The notes under the pieces are model-generated. The model did not search any database. It saw only the letters and a program-made list of their open reading frames with translations, and was not told where the DNA came from. From NCBI RefSeq assembly GCF_008728835.1, contig NZ_CP042582.1, forward strand, positions 496,001 to 560,000: 64,000 nt of DNA, in the 5' to 3' direction. Below are positions 1 to 8,933 of the stretch, one piece after another (position 1 is the first letter of the stretch; the number at the start of each line of letters is the position of its first letter). The translations under genes and the position numbers were made by a program. The stretch is from Hypericibacter adhaerens. Its GTDB lineage: Bacteria; Pseudomonadota; Alphaproteobacteria; Dongiales; Dongiaceae.

Positions 1-230
1 TGCAGGGGCGACGTTCTGTACGCCACAACCTGTCTATCGAGCGCGGCTCCACCAAGTGTGGTGCTTGGGGCACTCCGGCGCCGGCACCATTCGAAAGCTT
101 TCTGGGAATTCCCTGGCGGCCGGTGCCGCCTTTGCAGGTCATTGAAATGACGAAAGCAATTGAGTTTCGTGACAAGGATGCGCTGGGCTATTCTCCCGCC
201 CGGCAAAGGTGAAAGCGGGTTTCCCTCCTG
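1..230. other. Region upstream of hpnD, no gene recognised
   Basis: No recognisable coding sequence. One plus-strand frame stays open from the window edge to a TGA near 210, but its translation does not resemble HpnC, the gene usually found before hpnD, so I do not call it. A small palindrome (GTCATT-GA-AATGAC) lies at 138-151 and GGGAATTCCC at 104-113. Either could be a regulatory site ahead of the hopanoid operon, but nothing here proves it. Confidence 0.4.
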
Positions 231-1097
231 ATGGCGGATCAGGCGACAGAGACATGGCGGACGGATGACGCCGACCGCGCCGAGATGGCGGAACGGGTCG
301 AGCGGTCCGGCACGTCCTTCTACTGGTCGATGCGGCTGCTGCCGCGCGCCAAGCGCGAGGCCATGTTCGCGATCTATGCCTTCTGCCGCGCGGTGGACGA
401 CATCGCCGACGAGCCGGCGCCGCTCGAGAGCAAGCAGGCGGGCCTCGCCGAATGGCGCGCCGAGATCGAGCGCCTCTATGCCGGCCGACCGACCCACGCG
501 GTGGCGCGCGCGCTGGTCGATCCGGTCCGTCGCTTCGCGCTCCGCCGCGAGGATTTCCTGGCCGTGATCGACGGCTGCGAGATGGACGCGCATGGGCCGG
601 TGGTGGCGCCCGACTGGTCCACCTTGCGGCTCTATTGCGCCCGGGTCGCCGGCGCCGTGGGCCATCTCTCGGTGCATGTGTTCGGGGCGCCCGACCGCCA
701 GGGCTACAAGCTGGCGGCGGCGCTGGGCGAGGCGGTGCAGCTCACCAACCTCTTGCGCGACGTGGCCGAGGATGCGCGCGATGGAAGGCTCTATCTGCCG
801 CGCGAGCTGCTGCAGCGCCATAGCGTGCCGCCGCTGCCGGCCTCGGCGCTGGCCCATCCGGCGCTGCCGCTGGTCTGTCTCGATGTGGCGAAGGTCGCGG
901 AGACCCGCTTCGCCGAGGCGGCCGAAGCCTTGCGCGTGCTGCCGCATCGCGCCATGACGCCCGCGCGTATCATCGAGGGCATCTATCATCGCCTGCTGGC
1001 CCGGCTCACGGCCGAGGGTTTCCGCCGTCTCGAGCCCAAGATGCGTCTCTCCAAGGGCGAGAAGCTGCGCATCGCGCTGGCGCGGCTGGTGTGGTGA
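231..1097 (+). CDS. hpnD: Presqualene diphosphate synthase HpnD
   Basis: Squalene/phytoene synthase family enzyme of 288 aa that condenses two farnesyl diphosphates into presqualene diphosphate, the first committed step towards squalene in the HpnCDE route. Both Asp-rich motifs are present: DDIAD at about residues 56-60 and NLLRDVAED at about 173-181, which bind the Mg-diphosphate groups. The ATG at 231 gives the usual family length; its ribosome site is weak, and an ATG at 285 is a less likely alternative. It overlaps hpnE by 7 bases, so the two are translationally coupled. hpnC is not visible in the window and may lie just upstream. Confidence 0.93.
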   Translation: MADQATETWRTDDADRAEMAERVERSGTSFYWSMRLLPRAKREAMFAIYAFCRAVDDIADEPAPLESKQAGLAEWRAEIERLYAGRPTHAVARALVDPVRRFALRREDFLAVIDGCEMDAHGPVVAPDWSTLRLYCARVAGAVGHLSVHVFGAPDRQGYKLAAALGEAVQLTNLLRDVAEDARDGRLYLPRELLQRHSVPPLPASALAHPALPLVCLDVAKVAETRFAEAAEALRVLPHRAMTPARIIEGIYHRLLARLTAEGFRRLEPKMRLSKGEKLRIALARLVW

Positions 1098-2491
1098 CAG
1101 ACGTGGCGTCCGAGCGCGGCACCGTTCATGTGGTGGGCGCGGGCCTGGCGGGCCTCAGCGCCGCGCTGCGGCTGGCCGAGGCGGGCGAGCGGGTCGTGCT
1201 GCACGAGGCCGCGAACCATGCCGGCGGGCGCTGCCGCTCCTACGAGGATCGCGAACTCGGGCGGCGCATCGACAACGGCAATCACCTGCTCTTCAGCGCC
1301 AACCGCGCGGCGCTCGATTTCCTGACCGCGATCGGCGCGCGCGACAGCCTGATCGAACAGGCGGAGCCGGTCTTTCCCTATCTCGATCTGGCGACCGGCG
1401 CGCGCTTCACGCTCAGGCCCAATGCGGGACGCATCCCCTGGTGGCTGTTCTCGACCCGCCGGCGCGTGCCGGGCAGCCGTCTCCGCGATTATGCCGTGCT
1501 CTGGCGCCTGATGCGGGCGACGCGCCGTGACACGGTGGCGGCGCTGGCGCCGGCCGACGGGCCGGTCTATCGCGCCCTGGTGGAGCCTTTGTCGGTGGCC
1601 GTGCTCAACACCGCGCCTGAGGAAGGCTCGGCCTGGCTCCTCGGCCGCATGCTGGGCCTGAGCTTCGCCAAGGGCGGCCAGGATTGCCGCGCGCTCATCG
1701 TGCGCGAAGGCCTGTCGGAAAGCTTCATCGAGCCGGCGCTGCGGCGCCTCGCGGCGCTGGGTGTCGAGACGCGCTTCGCAACCAGGCTGCGCAGCCTGAC
1801 CCTTGAAGGCACTCGCGTCGTAGCCTTGCAATTCAATGCCGCCACCGTCGCGCTGGGGCCGGCCGATCGCCTGGTGCTGGCGGTGCCGGCCCCGGTCGCG
1901 GCGTCGCTGCTGCCGGATCTGGCCGCGCCGACCGAGATGCGGGCGATCGTCAATGCCCATTACCGCTTGAAGCGGCCTTACCTGCCGGCCAACGGCGTTC
2001 CCTTCCTGGCCCTCCTGGGCGGCACCGCGCACTGGGTCTTCTTCCGGGGCGATGTGGCGAGCGTCACCGTCAGTGCCGCCGATGCGCTGGCCGACGAGCC
2101 GGCCGAGGCGCTGGCGCCGCGTCTCTGGGCCGATGTCGCGGCGGCGATGGGCGAGCCTAAGGCGCCCCTGCCGGCCTGGCGCATCGTCAAGGAGAAGCAG
2201 GCGACCTTCGCCCAGACGCCGGCCCAGATCGCACGGCGCCCCGCGGCGGCGGGGCGGCTTGACAATCTGTGGCTCGCGGGCGATTGGACCGACACCGGGC
2301 TGCCGGCCACGATCGAGGGCGCCATCCGCTCCGGCGTGACGGCGGCCGCTCTCGCCGCCGGCGCTGCCGCGGTGCCGGACCGCCGGGCGAAGACCGCGTC
2401 GGCGGCGTCGACGGGACCCCTCGCCAGCCTCATGACGCCGCCGCCAGTCGCCGAAATTTCGGCGCTCGGCGCCGTGCCCGCCGCGAACTGA
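1091..2491 (+). CDS. hpnE: Hydroxysqualene dehydroxylase HpnE
   Basis: FAD-dependent amine-oxidase/desaturase-type protein of 466 aa that reduces hydroxysqualene to squalene in the HpnCDE pathway. The N-terminal dinucleotide-binding loop is clear (VVGAGLAGLSAALRLAEAG, residues about 10-28), and the C-terminal FAD motif reads LAGDWTDTGLPATIEGA. It starts with GTG inside the end of hpnD. The last 40 residues are Ala/Pro-rich and look dispensable. It lies 7 bases ahead of the cyclase gene, so hpnD-hpnE-shc form one transcription unit. Confidence 0.92.
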   Translation: MVTDVASERGTVHVVGAGLAGLSAALRLAEAGERVVLHEAANHAGGRCRSYEDRELGRRIDNGNHLLFSANRAALDFLTAIGARDSLIEQAEPVFPYLDLATGARFTLRPNAGRIPWWLFSTRRRVPGSRLRDYAVLWRLMRATRRDTVAALAPADGPVYRALVEPLSVAVLNTAPEEGSAWLLGRMLGLSFAKGGQDCRALIVREGLSESFIEPALRRLAALGVETRFATRLRSLTLEGTRVVALQFNAATVALGPADRLVLAVPAPVAASLLPDLAAPTEMRAIVNAHYRLKRPYLPANGVPFLALLGGTAHWVFFRGDVASVTVSAADALADEPAEALAPRLWADVAAAMGEPKAPLPAWRIVKEKQATFAQTPAQIARRPAAAGRLDNLWLAGDWTDTGLPATIEGAIRSGVTAAALAAGAAAVPDRRAKTASAASTGPLASLMTPPPVAEISALGAVPAAN

Positions 2492-2498
2492 TCACGGG

Positions 2499-4508
2499 AT
2501 GGACGACAGAACGCCCCAATCCACCTTGCCGCCGCTGGGCACGTCGTCGGACGAAACGGGCCCGGCCTCGGCGCGCCTCGATCCCACGCTGCTGGGCCGC
2601 GTCGACGGCATCGTCGCCGCGCAGACCGCGGCGCTGTTCGGCCTGCAGCAGCGGGATGGCGAATGGTGCTTCGAGCTCGAGGCGGACGCCACGATCCCGG
2701 CCGAATACATCCTGCTCGAGCATTTCCTCGACGAGATCGACGAGCCTCTGGAGCAGGACTTGGCGCGCTATCTGCGGCGCATCCAGGGCAGCCATGGCGG
2801 CTGGCCGCTGTTCCACGAGGGCGACCTCAATATCAGCGCCTCGGTCAAGGCCTATTACGCGCTGAAGCTCGCGGGCGACGATATCGAGGCGCCGCATATG
2901 CGCCGTGCCCGCGAGGCGATCCTGGCCCGTGGCGGCGCCGCGCGCGCGAATGTCTTCACCCGCATGGCGCTCGCGCTTTTCGAGCAGGTGCCCTGGCGCG
3001 CGGTGCCGGTGATGCCGGTCGAGATCATGATCCTGCCGAAATGGTTCCCGTTCCATCTCGACAAGGTCGCCTACTGGTCGCGCACGGTGATCGCACCGCT
3101 CCTGGTGCTCATGGCCAAGCGCCCGCGCGCCCGCAATCCCAAGCGCGTCCATATCCGCGAGCTCTTCGTCACGCCGCCCGAGGCGGAGCGCCATTACCTG
3201 GTCAACCCGACCGGCAAATGGATCGGCGAGGCCTTCCTCTGGCTCGACCGCGTCCTGCGCCTGGTCGAGCCGCATTTCCCGGCTGCGATGCGAAAGCGCG
3301 CGATCCAGCGCGCGGTCGACTTCATCGTGCCGCGCCTCAATGGCGATGACGGGCTGGGCGCCATCTTTCCGGCCATGGCCAATGCGGTGATGGCGTTCGA
3401 CACGCTGGGCTACCCCAAGGACCATCCGCACCGCGCGATCGCCATGGCCTCGGTCCGCAAGCTCCTGGTGAAGAACGAGCGCGAGGGCTACTGCCAGCCC
3501 TGTCTGTCGCCGATCTGGGACACGGGGCTCGCCTGGCATGCGCTGATGGAAGCGGGCGCCGGCGGCACCGATCCCAAATTCGACAAGACCGTCGACTGGC
3601 TGCTCGAGCGCCAGATCCTCGATGTCCGCGGCGACTGGACCTCGCGCCGGCCCGATGTGCGGCCGGGCGGCTGGGCCTTCCAGTATCGCAACGCGCATTA
3701 TCCCGACGTCGACGACACGGCGGTCGTCGGCATGGCGCTGGCGCGCTCGGGGCGCGCCGCCACCGATCCCCGCATCCAGGCGGCGCTCGACCGCGCCACC
3801 GAGTGGCTGATCGGCATGCAGAGCAAGAACGGCGGCTGGGGCGCCTTCGATGCCGACAACACGCATTATTATCTGAACCATATCCCCTTCGCCGATCACG
3901 GGGCGCTGCTCGATCCGCCGACCGAGGACGTGACCGCGCGCGTGCTGAGCTACCTGGCGCAGATCGGCCATGGCCGCGACCATCCTGCCGTGGCGCGCGC
4001 CATCGACTATCTCAAGCGCGAGCAGCAGCCGGACGGTTCCTGGTTCGGACGTTGGGGCACCAACTACATCTACGGCACCTGGTCGGTGCTCTGCGCCCTC
4101 AATATCGTGGGCGAGGACATGCAGGCGCCCTATATCCGCCGCGCCGTCGCCTGGCTCAAGTCGCGCCAGCGCGAAGACGGCGGCTGGGGCGAGGACGGCG
4201 CCACCTACTGGCAGGAGCGCCGGGCGGAGGCGAAGGAATCGACGCCCTCCCAGACCGCCTGGGCGGCGCTGGCGCTGATGGCGACGGGCGATGTCGAGGA
4301 TCCCGCGGTGCGCCGCGGCGTCGATTACCTGCTCGCCGCACCGCGCGAAGGCGCGCGCTGGACCGAGCCCTGGTTCACGGCCGTGGGTTTTCCGCGCGTC
4401 TTCTATCTGCGCTATCACGGCTACGCGGCCTATTTCCCGCTCTGGGCGCTGGCCCGCTACGGCAATCTCCTGCGCGCCAATGAGCGGACTGTAAAGTGGG
4501 GGATGTAG
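2499..4508 (+). CDS. shc: Squalene-hopene cyclase
   Basis: Prokaryotic squalene-hopene cyclase (hpnF), 669 aa, a membrane-associated (monotopic) enzyme that cyclises squalene to hopene and hopanol. The catalytic acid motif DVDD lies at residues 403-406 (YPDVDDTAVV). Several QW repeats are visible in the C-terminal half, such as QSKNGGWGAF, QQPDGSWFGRWG and QREDGGWGED. Length is normal for the family. It is the third gene of the hopanoid operon. An IS481-family element lies 69 bases past its stop and separates it from hpnG, so read-through into hpnG is probably interrupted. Confidence 0.96.
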   Translation: MDDRTPQSTLPPLGTSSDETGPASARLDPTLLGRVDGIVAAQTAALFGLQQRDGEWCFELEADATIPAEYILLEHFLDEIDEPLEQDLARYLRRIQGSHGGWPLFHEGDLNISASVKAYYALKLAGDDIEAPHMRRAREAILARGGAARANVFTRMALALFEQVPWRAVPVMPVEIMILPKWFPFHLDKVAYWSRTVIAPLLVLMAKRPRARNPKRVHIRELFVTPPEAERHYLVNPTGKWIGEAFLWLDRVLRLVEPHFPAAMRKRAIQRAVDFIVPRLNGDDGLGAIFPAMANAVMAFDTLGYPKDHPHRAIAMASVRKLLVKNEREGYCQPCLSPIWDTGLAWHALMEAGAGGTDPKFDKTVDWLLERQILDVRGDWTSRRPDVRPGGWAFQYRNAHYPDVDDTAVVGMALARSGRAATDPRIQAALDRATEWLIGMQSKNGGWGAFDADNTHYYLNHIPFADHGALLDPPTEDVTARVLSYLAQIGHGRDHPAVARAIDYLKREQQPDGSWFGRWGTNYIYGTWSVLCALNIVGEDMQAPYIRRAVAWLKSRQREDGGWGEDGATYWQERRAEAKESTPSQTAWAALALMATGDVEDPAVRRGVDYLLAAPREGARWTEPWFTAVGFPRVFYLRYHGYAAYFPLWALARYGNLLRANERTVKWGM

Positions 4509-4662
4509 GAATCCGACCGACGTTTGGGTGAAAGAGAAAAGACACCTCTTGCCTCACTTTCTTCCCCTCCCCCCTTGTGTACAGACCGGGGACATCGAGG
4601 ACAGGTGTTCGGGGACATCGAGGACACCCTGATCCGACTGAGGTCGGAGAAGGGGAACCTGG

Positions 4663-5835
4663 ATGCCGTGGGGGTCTGCCTTGGATCGTCGAGTGGAATT
4701 TGTCCGTCTGGCGCAAGCGCCGGGGTGCAATTTCAGCGAGCTGTGCCGTCGCTTTGGCGTAAGCCGGTCGGACGGTTACAAGTGGCTGAGGCGCTTCGAG
4801 GCGGAGGGAGCGCCTGGGCTCCAGGAGCGTTCGCGCCGGCCGCGGTCGAGCCCTGGCCGGACGCCGGGCGAGCTGGAGGCCGAGGTGCTGGCGGTGCGCG
4901 CGGAGCACCCGGCGTGGGGTGGGCGGAAGATCCGCAAGGTGCTGCAGCGCGAGGGCCGGGACGCGCCGGCCGCCTCGACGGTGACGGCGATCTTGCGCCG
5001 GCACGGCAAGCTGGATGGGCCTGGCGCCGGCGAGGCCAGGGACTGGGTGCGCTTCGAGCACGAAGCGCCCAACGATCTCTGGCAGATGGACTTCAAGGGC
5101 CACTTCGCCTTGGGGACCGGTCGCTGCCACCCGCTCACCGTGCTGGACGACCACTCCCGCTATGCGCTGGCGATCGGCGCCTGCGGCGACGAACGAGAGA
5201 CGACCGTGCGCGAGCGTCTCACCGGGGTGTTCCGCCGCTACGGCCTGCCGCTGCGCCTGCTGGCCGACAACGGTGCACCCTGGGGCACAGCAGGCCCGGA
5301 GCGCCACACCCGGCTCACCGTCTGGCTCATGGATCTGGGCGTGGGCGTCTGCCATGGCCGGCCCTACCACCCTCAGACCCAGGGCAAGGACGAGCGCTTC
5401 CACCGCACGCTGAAGGCCGAACTGCTGGACAGATGGCCGCTCCAGGACCTGGCCGGCGCCCAGGCCGCCTTCGACCACTGGCGCGAGGTCTACAACGCCA
5501 AGCGTCCGCACGAGGCCCTCGGCCTGGAACCCCCGGCCTCGCGCTACCGGATGAGCCCCCGGCCCATGCCCGAGCGGATCGACCCGCCCGAATACGAGCC
5601 CCAGGCCCAGCTCCGCAAGGTGCACGACACCGGCTGGATCAGCTTCAAGGGCCGTCAGATCAACTGCTCGAAGGCCTTCGTCGGTCGGCGCCTGGCGTTG
5701 CGCGCCACTACCACCGACGGTGTCTTCGATCTCTGCTACCGAAGCCACGTGCTGTCGCAGGTCGACCTGCGACAGCACATCACTCATACTGTCCTCGATG
5801 TCCCCGAACGGGTGTCCTCGATGTCCCCGGTCTGA
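4663..5835 (+). CDS. IS481-family transposase, copy A
   Basis: DDE transposase of up to 390 aa. An N-terminal helix-turn-helix (CRRFGVSRSDGYKWLRRFEA, about residues 28-47) is followed by an rve/integrase core with D143 (WQMDFKGH), D202 (LADNGAP) and E244 (QGKDERFHRTL). The ATG at 4663 is the track-length start; a TTG at 4681, closer to the first conserved residues, is an alternative. The stop codon lies within the right terminal repeat. The coding end also contains a 30-bp perfect palindrome (5749-5778). The reading frame is intact, so the protein is probably functional. Confidence 0.93.
   Translation: MPWGSALDRRVEFVRLAQAPGCNFSELCRRFGVSRSDGYKWLRRFEAEGAPGLQERSRRPRSSPGRTPGELEAEVLAVRAEHPAWGGRKIRKVLQREGRDAPAASTVTAILRRHGKLDGPGAGEARDWVRFEHEAPNDLWQMDFKGHFALGTGRCHPLTVLDDHSRYALAIGACGDERETTVRERLTGVFRRYGLPLRLLADNGAPWGTAGPERHTRLTVWLMDLGVGVCHGRPYHPQTQGKDERFHRTLKAELLDRWPLQDLAGAQAAFDHWREVYNAKRPHEALGLEPPASRYRMSPRPMPERIDPPEYEPQAQLRKVHDTGWISFKGRQINCSKAFVGRRLALRATTTDGVFDLCYRSHVLSQVDLRQHITHTVLDVPERVSSMSPV
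5749..5778. repeat. Perfect 30-bp palindrome in transposase tail
   Basis: GTGCTGTCGCAGGTC followed by its exact reverse complement with no spacer. It lies about 60 bp inside the right end of the IS and is repeated in copy B at 59925-59954. It could form a cruciform or a strong RNA hairpin that limits read-through, or be a protein-binding site. Confidence 0.85.
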
Positions 5836-5980
5836 ACACCTTGAGGGGGAGGTTAGGGTGGGGGGTGATCGAAGAACGCGGTGTCGGAAGAGCTTTCCGC
5901 AGTGCGAACATGATCCGCATCGAGCCCGTGGCCACCCCCCACCCCAGCCTCCCCCTCAAGGGGGGAGGGGAAGAAAAGAA

Positions 5981-6727
5981 ATGGTGGAACCTCGACGCCC
6001 GGCCCTGAAGAGCACGGCCGCTCCTAGCGCCGCCATTCCCGCTCACCACCACCTCGGCTTCGTCGTCGGCTTCGCCGCCGAGGCGCGTCTGCTCCTGCGG
6101 CGCTTTCCGGCCGCCGCGGGTTCGGTCGAGATCGCGGGCGCCGATGCGGGGCGCGCGGAGAAAGCGGCCCAGGCCTTGATCGGGCGCGGCTGCGACGGGC
6201 TGGTCAGCCTGGGCTATTGCGGGGCGCTTCTGGCGCGGATGGCGCCCGGCACCATCCTTCTCGCCGAGAGCATCGTCATGCCCGACGGCAAGACCGCCGG
6301 CTGCGACGACGATCTGGTGGCGGCCCTGGCGGGCGCGCTGGCGGCGGCGAAGCTCTCCTATCACCTCTGCTCGATCGCCGGCAGCGACCAGGCCGTGGCG
6401 ACCGCCGCCGACAAGGCGCGGCTGGCCCTGGGCACCGAGGCGCATGCCGTCGACATGGAAAGCCACGGCGTCATGCGCGCCACGGCCGGAGCGGGCCGGC
6501 CGATGGCGGCGCTCAGGGTCGTGCTCGATCCGGCGGAGCGCGATCTGCCGCGGGCGGCCCTGGTGGCGCTGGGACCCGATGGCGGGCTTCGCCTGGGCGC
6601 GCTGATGGGGGCGCTGCTGCGCCGCCCCGGCGAGATTTTGGGATTGCTGGCGCTGGCGCGCGATGCGCGCCGCGCGCGGGCGAGCCTAGGCCGCGCTGCT
6701 GCGGCGCTCGCCCGGGGCCTTGGCTGA
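5981..6727 (+). CDS. hpnG: Hopanoid-associated phosphorylase HpnG
   Basis: Nucleoside-phosphorylase-like protein of 248 aa. HpnG removes adenine from adenosylhopane, made by HpnH, to give the ribosyl/phosphoribosyl hopane used for C35 hopanoids. Family signals are GYCGAL (residues about 71-76) and VDMESHG (about 157-163). I chose ATG 5981 because a purine-rich stretch (GGGGAAGAAAAGAA) sits directly before it. That stretch is the outer edge of repeat copy 1, so the repeat appears to supply the ribosome site. The open frame extends upstream into the IS, but that part is not part of the gene. Its 3' end overlaps hpnH tail-to-tail by 42 bp. Confidence 0.88.
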   Translation: MVEPRRPALKSTAAPSAAIPAHHHLGFVVGFAAEARLLLRRFPAAAGSVEIAGADAGRAEKAAQALIGRGCDGLVSLGYCGALLARMAPGTILLAESIVMPDGKTAGCDDDLVAALAGALAAAKLSYHLCSIAGSDQAVATAADKARLALGTEAHAVDMESHGVMRATAGAGRPMAALRVVLDPAERDLPRAALVALGPDGGLRLGALMGALLRRPGEILGLLALARDARRARASLGRAAAALARGLG

Positions 6728-7846
6728 GGTTTCCTTCTCGGCCTGGAACTTGTCCATGTTGTGCCTGAGCTGGCGCTCGAACACGAACTCGGCCGGCCGC
6801 GCCTTGTCGAGCTCGATCTCGGGCGCCATCGGACCGTCGGTCTTCGGCCCGCGGATCGCCGCCATCATCGCCTTCATGGGATGCGCCAGCGTGTCGTTGA
6901 CGGCCGTCGCCTCGTAACCGCAATGGACCATGCAGTCGGCGCACTTCTCGTAGTTGCCGGTGCCGTAGCGGTCCCAGTCCGTCTCCTCCATCAGCTCGCG
7001 GAAGGTCGCGACATGGCCTTCGCCCAGGAGGTAGCAGGGCTTCTGCCAGCCGAACACGTTGCGCGTCGGGTTGCCCCAGGGCGTGCAGTGATAGGTCTGG
7101 TTGCCGGCGAGGAAGTCGAGGAACAGCGCCGACTGGTTCAGGCGCCAGCCCTTGCCCTTGCCGCGGCGGAACACGTCGCGGAAGAGCTGCTTGGTCTGGC
7201 TGCGCTTGAGGAAATGCTGCTGGTCGGGCGCGCGCTCATAGGCATAGCCCGGCGAGATGGTCACGCCGCTGACGCCCATCTCCATCGCGGTGTCGAGGAA
7301 GTGGGCCACATGCTCGGGCGCCTCGCCGTCGAAGAGGGTGCAATTGACGTTGACGCGGAAGCCCTTGGCGCGCGCGGTCTTGATCGCCGCGACCGCCTTG
7401 TCATAGACGCCCTCCTGGCAGACCACCTTGTCGTGGCGCGCGCGGTCGCCGTCGAGATGGATCGAGAAGCAGAGATAGGGGCTGGGCGTGAACTGGTCGA
7501 TCTTCTTCTCGAGCAGCAGCGCGTTGGTGCAGAGATAGATGAAGCGCCGGCGCTTCACCAGCTCGGCCACGACCTTCGGCATCTCCTTGTGCAGCAGCGG
7601 CTCGCCGCCGGCGATCGAGACGATCGGCGCGCCGCATTCCTCGGCCGCACCCACGCATTCCTCGACCGACAGGCGCCGGTTCAGGATGTCGTCCGGATAG
7701 TCGATCTTGCCGCAGCCGGCGCAGGCGAGATTGCAGCGGAAGAGCGGCTCCAGCATCAGCACCAGCGGATAGCGCTTCTTGCCCTGGAAGCGCTGCTTCA
7801 TCAGGTAGGTACCGACATGGATCTTCTGGATCAACGGAACGGACAC
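6686..7846 (-). CDS. hpnH: Adenosylhopene synthase HpnH (radical SAM)
   Basis: Radical SAM enzyme of 386 aa that adds a 5'-deoxyadenosyl group to hopene (diploptene), giving adenosylhopane. The cluster motif CNLACAGC (C38, C42, C45) matches CxxxCxxC. The later region holds further cysteines (NYEKCADCMVHCGYEATA) of a C-terminal SPASM-like part. The start is GTG at 7846 with AGGAGAG just upstream. It is transcribed convergently to hpnG and overlaps its last 42 bases. The next gene upstream on the same strand is ispH, 61 bp away, so the two probably share a transcript. Confidence 0.94.
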   Translation of the reverse strand: MSVPLIQKIHVGTYLMKQRFQGKKRYPLVLMLEPLFRCNLACAGCGKIDYPDDILNRRLSVEECVGAAEECGAPIVSIAGGEPLLHKEMPKVVAELVKRRRFIYLCTNALLLEKKIDQFTPSPYLCFSIHLDGDRARHDKVVCQEGVYDKAVAAIKTARAKGFRVNVNCTLFDGEAPEHVAHFLDTAMEMGVSGVTISPGYAYERAPDQQHFLKRSQTKQLFRDVFRRGKGKGWRLNQSALFLDFLAGNQTYHCTPWGNPTRNVFGWQKPCYLLGEGHVATFRELMEETDWDRYGTGNYEKCADCMVHCGYEATAVNDTLAHPMKAMMAAIRGPKTDGPMAPEIELDKARPAEFVFERQLRHNMDKFQAEKETSAKAPGERRSSAA

Positions 7847-7907
7847 GCGGCTCTCCTGGTCGAGGGATGCGGCGACGATCTCTTGGGGCGGCTGGCGGGC
7901 GGAGGGG

Positions 7908-8933
7908 TCATTCGGCCGGGGTTGGGGCGCTGTTGCGCTCGCTTTCGCGGGGCTGCGGCCGGCCCATCCGCCCGTAGGGCGAACCGGCGACGTCCCACAG
8001 CATCTCGGGCAGCTTGAAGCGAACGTTCTCCTCGACGCCCTCGAGATTCTCGATCTCGACCGGCGTGATCTGGCCCAGGCGGTTGAGCACCTCCTGCACC
8101 AGCTCTTCCGGCGCCGAGGCGCCGGCGGTGACGCCGACGGCGTCCACGTTGGCGAACCAGGCCGGGTTGATGTCGTCGGCCGTGTCGATCAGGTAGCTGG
8201 CGATGCCCATTTCGGCCGCGATCTCGCGCAGCCGGTTGGAGTTCGAGCTGTTGGGCGAGCCCACCACCAGGATCACGCCCACATGCTGGGCCAGGAGATG
8301 CACCGCCTGCTGGCGGTTCTGCGTCGCGTAGCAGATGTCGCGCACGTCGGGGCCGGCGACCTGCGGAAAGCGCTGCTTCAGCTTGTCGATGATGACGCGG
8401 GTATCGTCGACCGACAGCGTCGTCTGGGTGATGTAGGAAACCTTGGCCGGGTCGCGCACCCGCAGCCGGTCGACATCGTCGACGGAGGAGACCAGATGCA
8501 CGCCGCCCGGGATGCGTCCGCGCGTGCCTTCGACCTCGGGATGGCCCTCATGGCCGATCAGGATCACGTCATAGCCCTGCTCGGCATAGCGCTGGCCTTC
8601 GCGATGCACCTTGGCGACCAGCGGGCAGGTGGCGTCGATCACCGGCAGATCGCGCAGGCCCGCATCGTCGGCGACCTTCTGCGCCACACCGTGGGCCGAG
8701 AACACCGTGATCGCGCCGTCGGGAATCTCGTCGAGCTCGTCGACGAAACGCGCGCCGATCGAGCGCAGCTTCTCCACGACCCGTTTGTTGTGGACGATCT
8801 CATGGCGCACATAGACGGGCGGCCCATATTTGCGGATCGCCAGCTCGACGATCTCCACGGCGCGCTCGACGCCGGCGCAAAAGCCGCGGGGCTGGGCCAG
8901 AATCACGCGCATCTTCGGATGGGCTCCACTCAC
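7908..8933 (-). CDS. ispH: 4-hydroxy-3-methylbut-2-enyl diphosphate reductase IspH
   Basis: Last enzyme of the MEP isoprenoid pathway, which makes IPP and DMAPP from HMBPP with a [4Fe-4S] cluster. The three cluster cysteines are C19 (QPRGFCAGV), C103 (DATCPLV) and C201 ([10 protein letters not shown]); the HEIVHN motif is at about 44-49. The annotated start is GTG 8933, but ATG 8912 (reading [11 protein letters not shown]) fits the usual IspH N-terminus equally well. It lies next to hpnH, as in many hopanoid producers, where it presumably secures isoprenoid supply. Confidence 0.96.
   Translation of the reverse strand: MSGAHPKMRVILAQPRGFCAGVERAVEIVELAIRKYGPPVYVRHEIVHNKRVVEKLRSIGARFVDELDEIPDGAITVFSAHGVAQKVADDAGLRDLPVIDATCPLVAKVHREGQRYAEQGYDVILIGHEGHPEVEGTRGRIPGGVHLVSSVDDVDRLRVRDPAKVSYITQTTLSVDDTRVIIDKLKQRFPQVAGPDVRDICYATQNRQQAVHLLAQHVGVILVVGSPNSSNSNRLREIAAEMGIASYLIDTADDINPAWFANVDAVGVTAGASAPEELVQEVLNRLGQITPVEIENLEGVEENVRFKLPEMLWDVAGSPYGRMGRPQPRESERNSAPTPAE

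Larger units (their letters stand above)
4578..5838 (+). mobile_element. IS481-family insertion sequence, copy A
   Basis: Element of 1261 bp. The ends are TGTACAGACCGGGGACATCG on the left and its near-perfect inverse on the right (TGTTCAGACCGGGG read inward), ending TGT/ACA as is usual for IS481-like elements. Each end carries two tandem copies of GGGGACATCGAGGACA, probably transposase binding sites. A 5-bp target duplication CCTTG is seen at 4573-4577 and 5839-5843. The element is intact and differs from copy B at only a handful of bases, so it moved recently. It separates shc from hpnG. Confidence 0.93.
4564..5970. repeat. BIME-like paired hairpin repeat, copy 1 (split by IS)
   Basis: Two GC-rich hairpins facing each other. 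The left arm starts CTTCCCCTCCCCCCTTG and resumes after the IS as CCTTGAGGGGGAGGTTAGGG; the right arm is ACCCCAGCCTCCCCCTCAAG followed by GGGGGAGGGG. This is the subtype with GGTTAGGGTGGGG cores, the same as the copy at 41119-41255. The IS at 4578-5838 cut the loop of the left hairpin. Confidence 0.85.

Noticed and set aside
1-212. 3' end of hpnC before hpnD
   Set aside because: One frame is open, but its translation has no resemblance to the expected HpnC C-terminus.
2430-4418. Long minus-strand open frame opposite shc
   Set aside because: Compositional shadow of a high-GC gene: Arg/Gly/His-rich translation with no family motif. The same holds for the long frames at 42140-44860 and 54778-56568.
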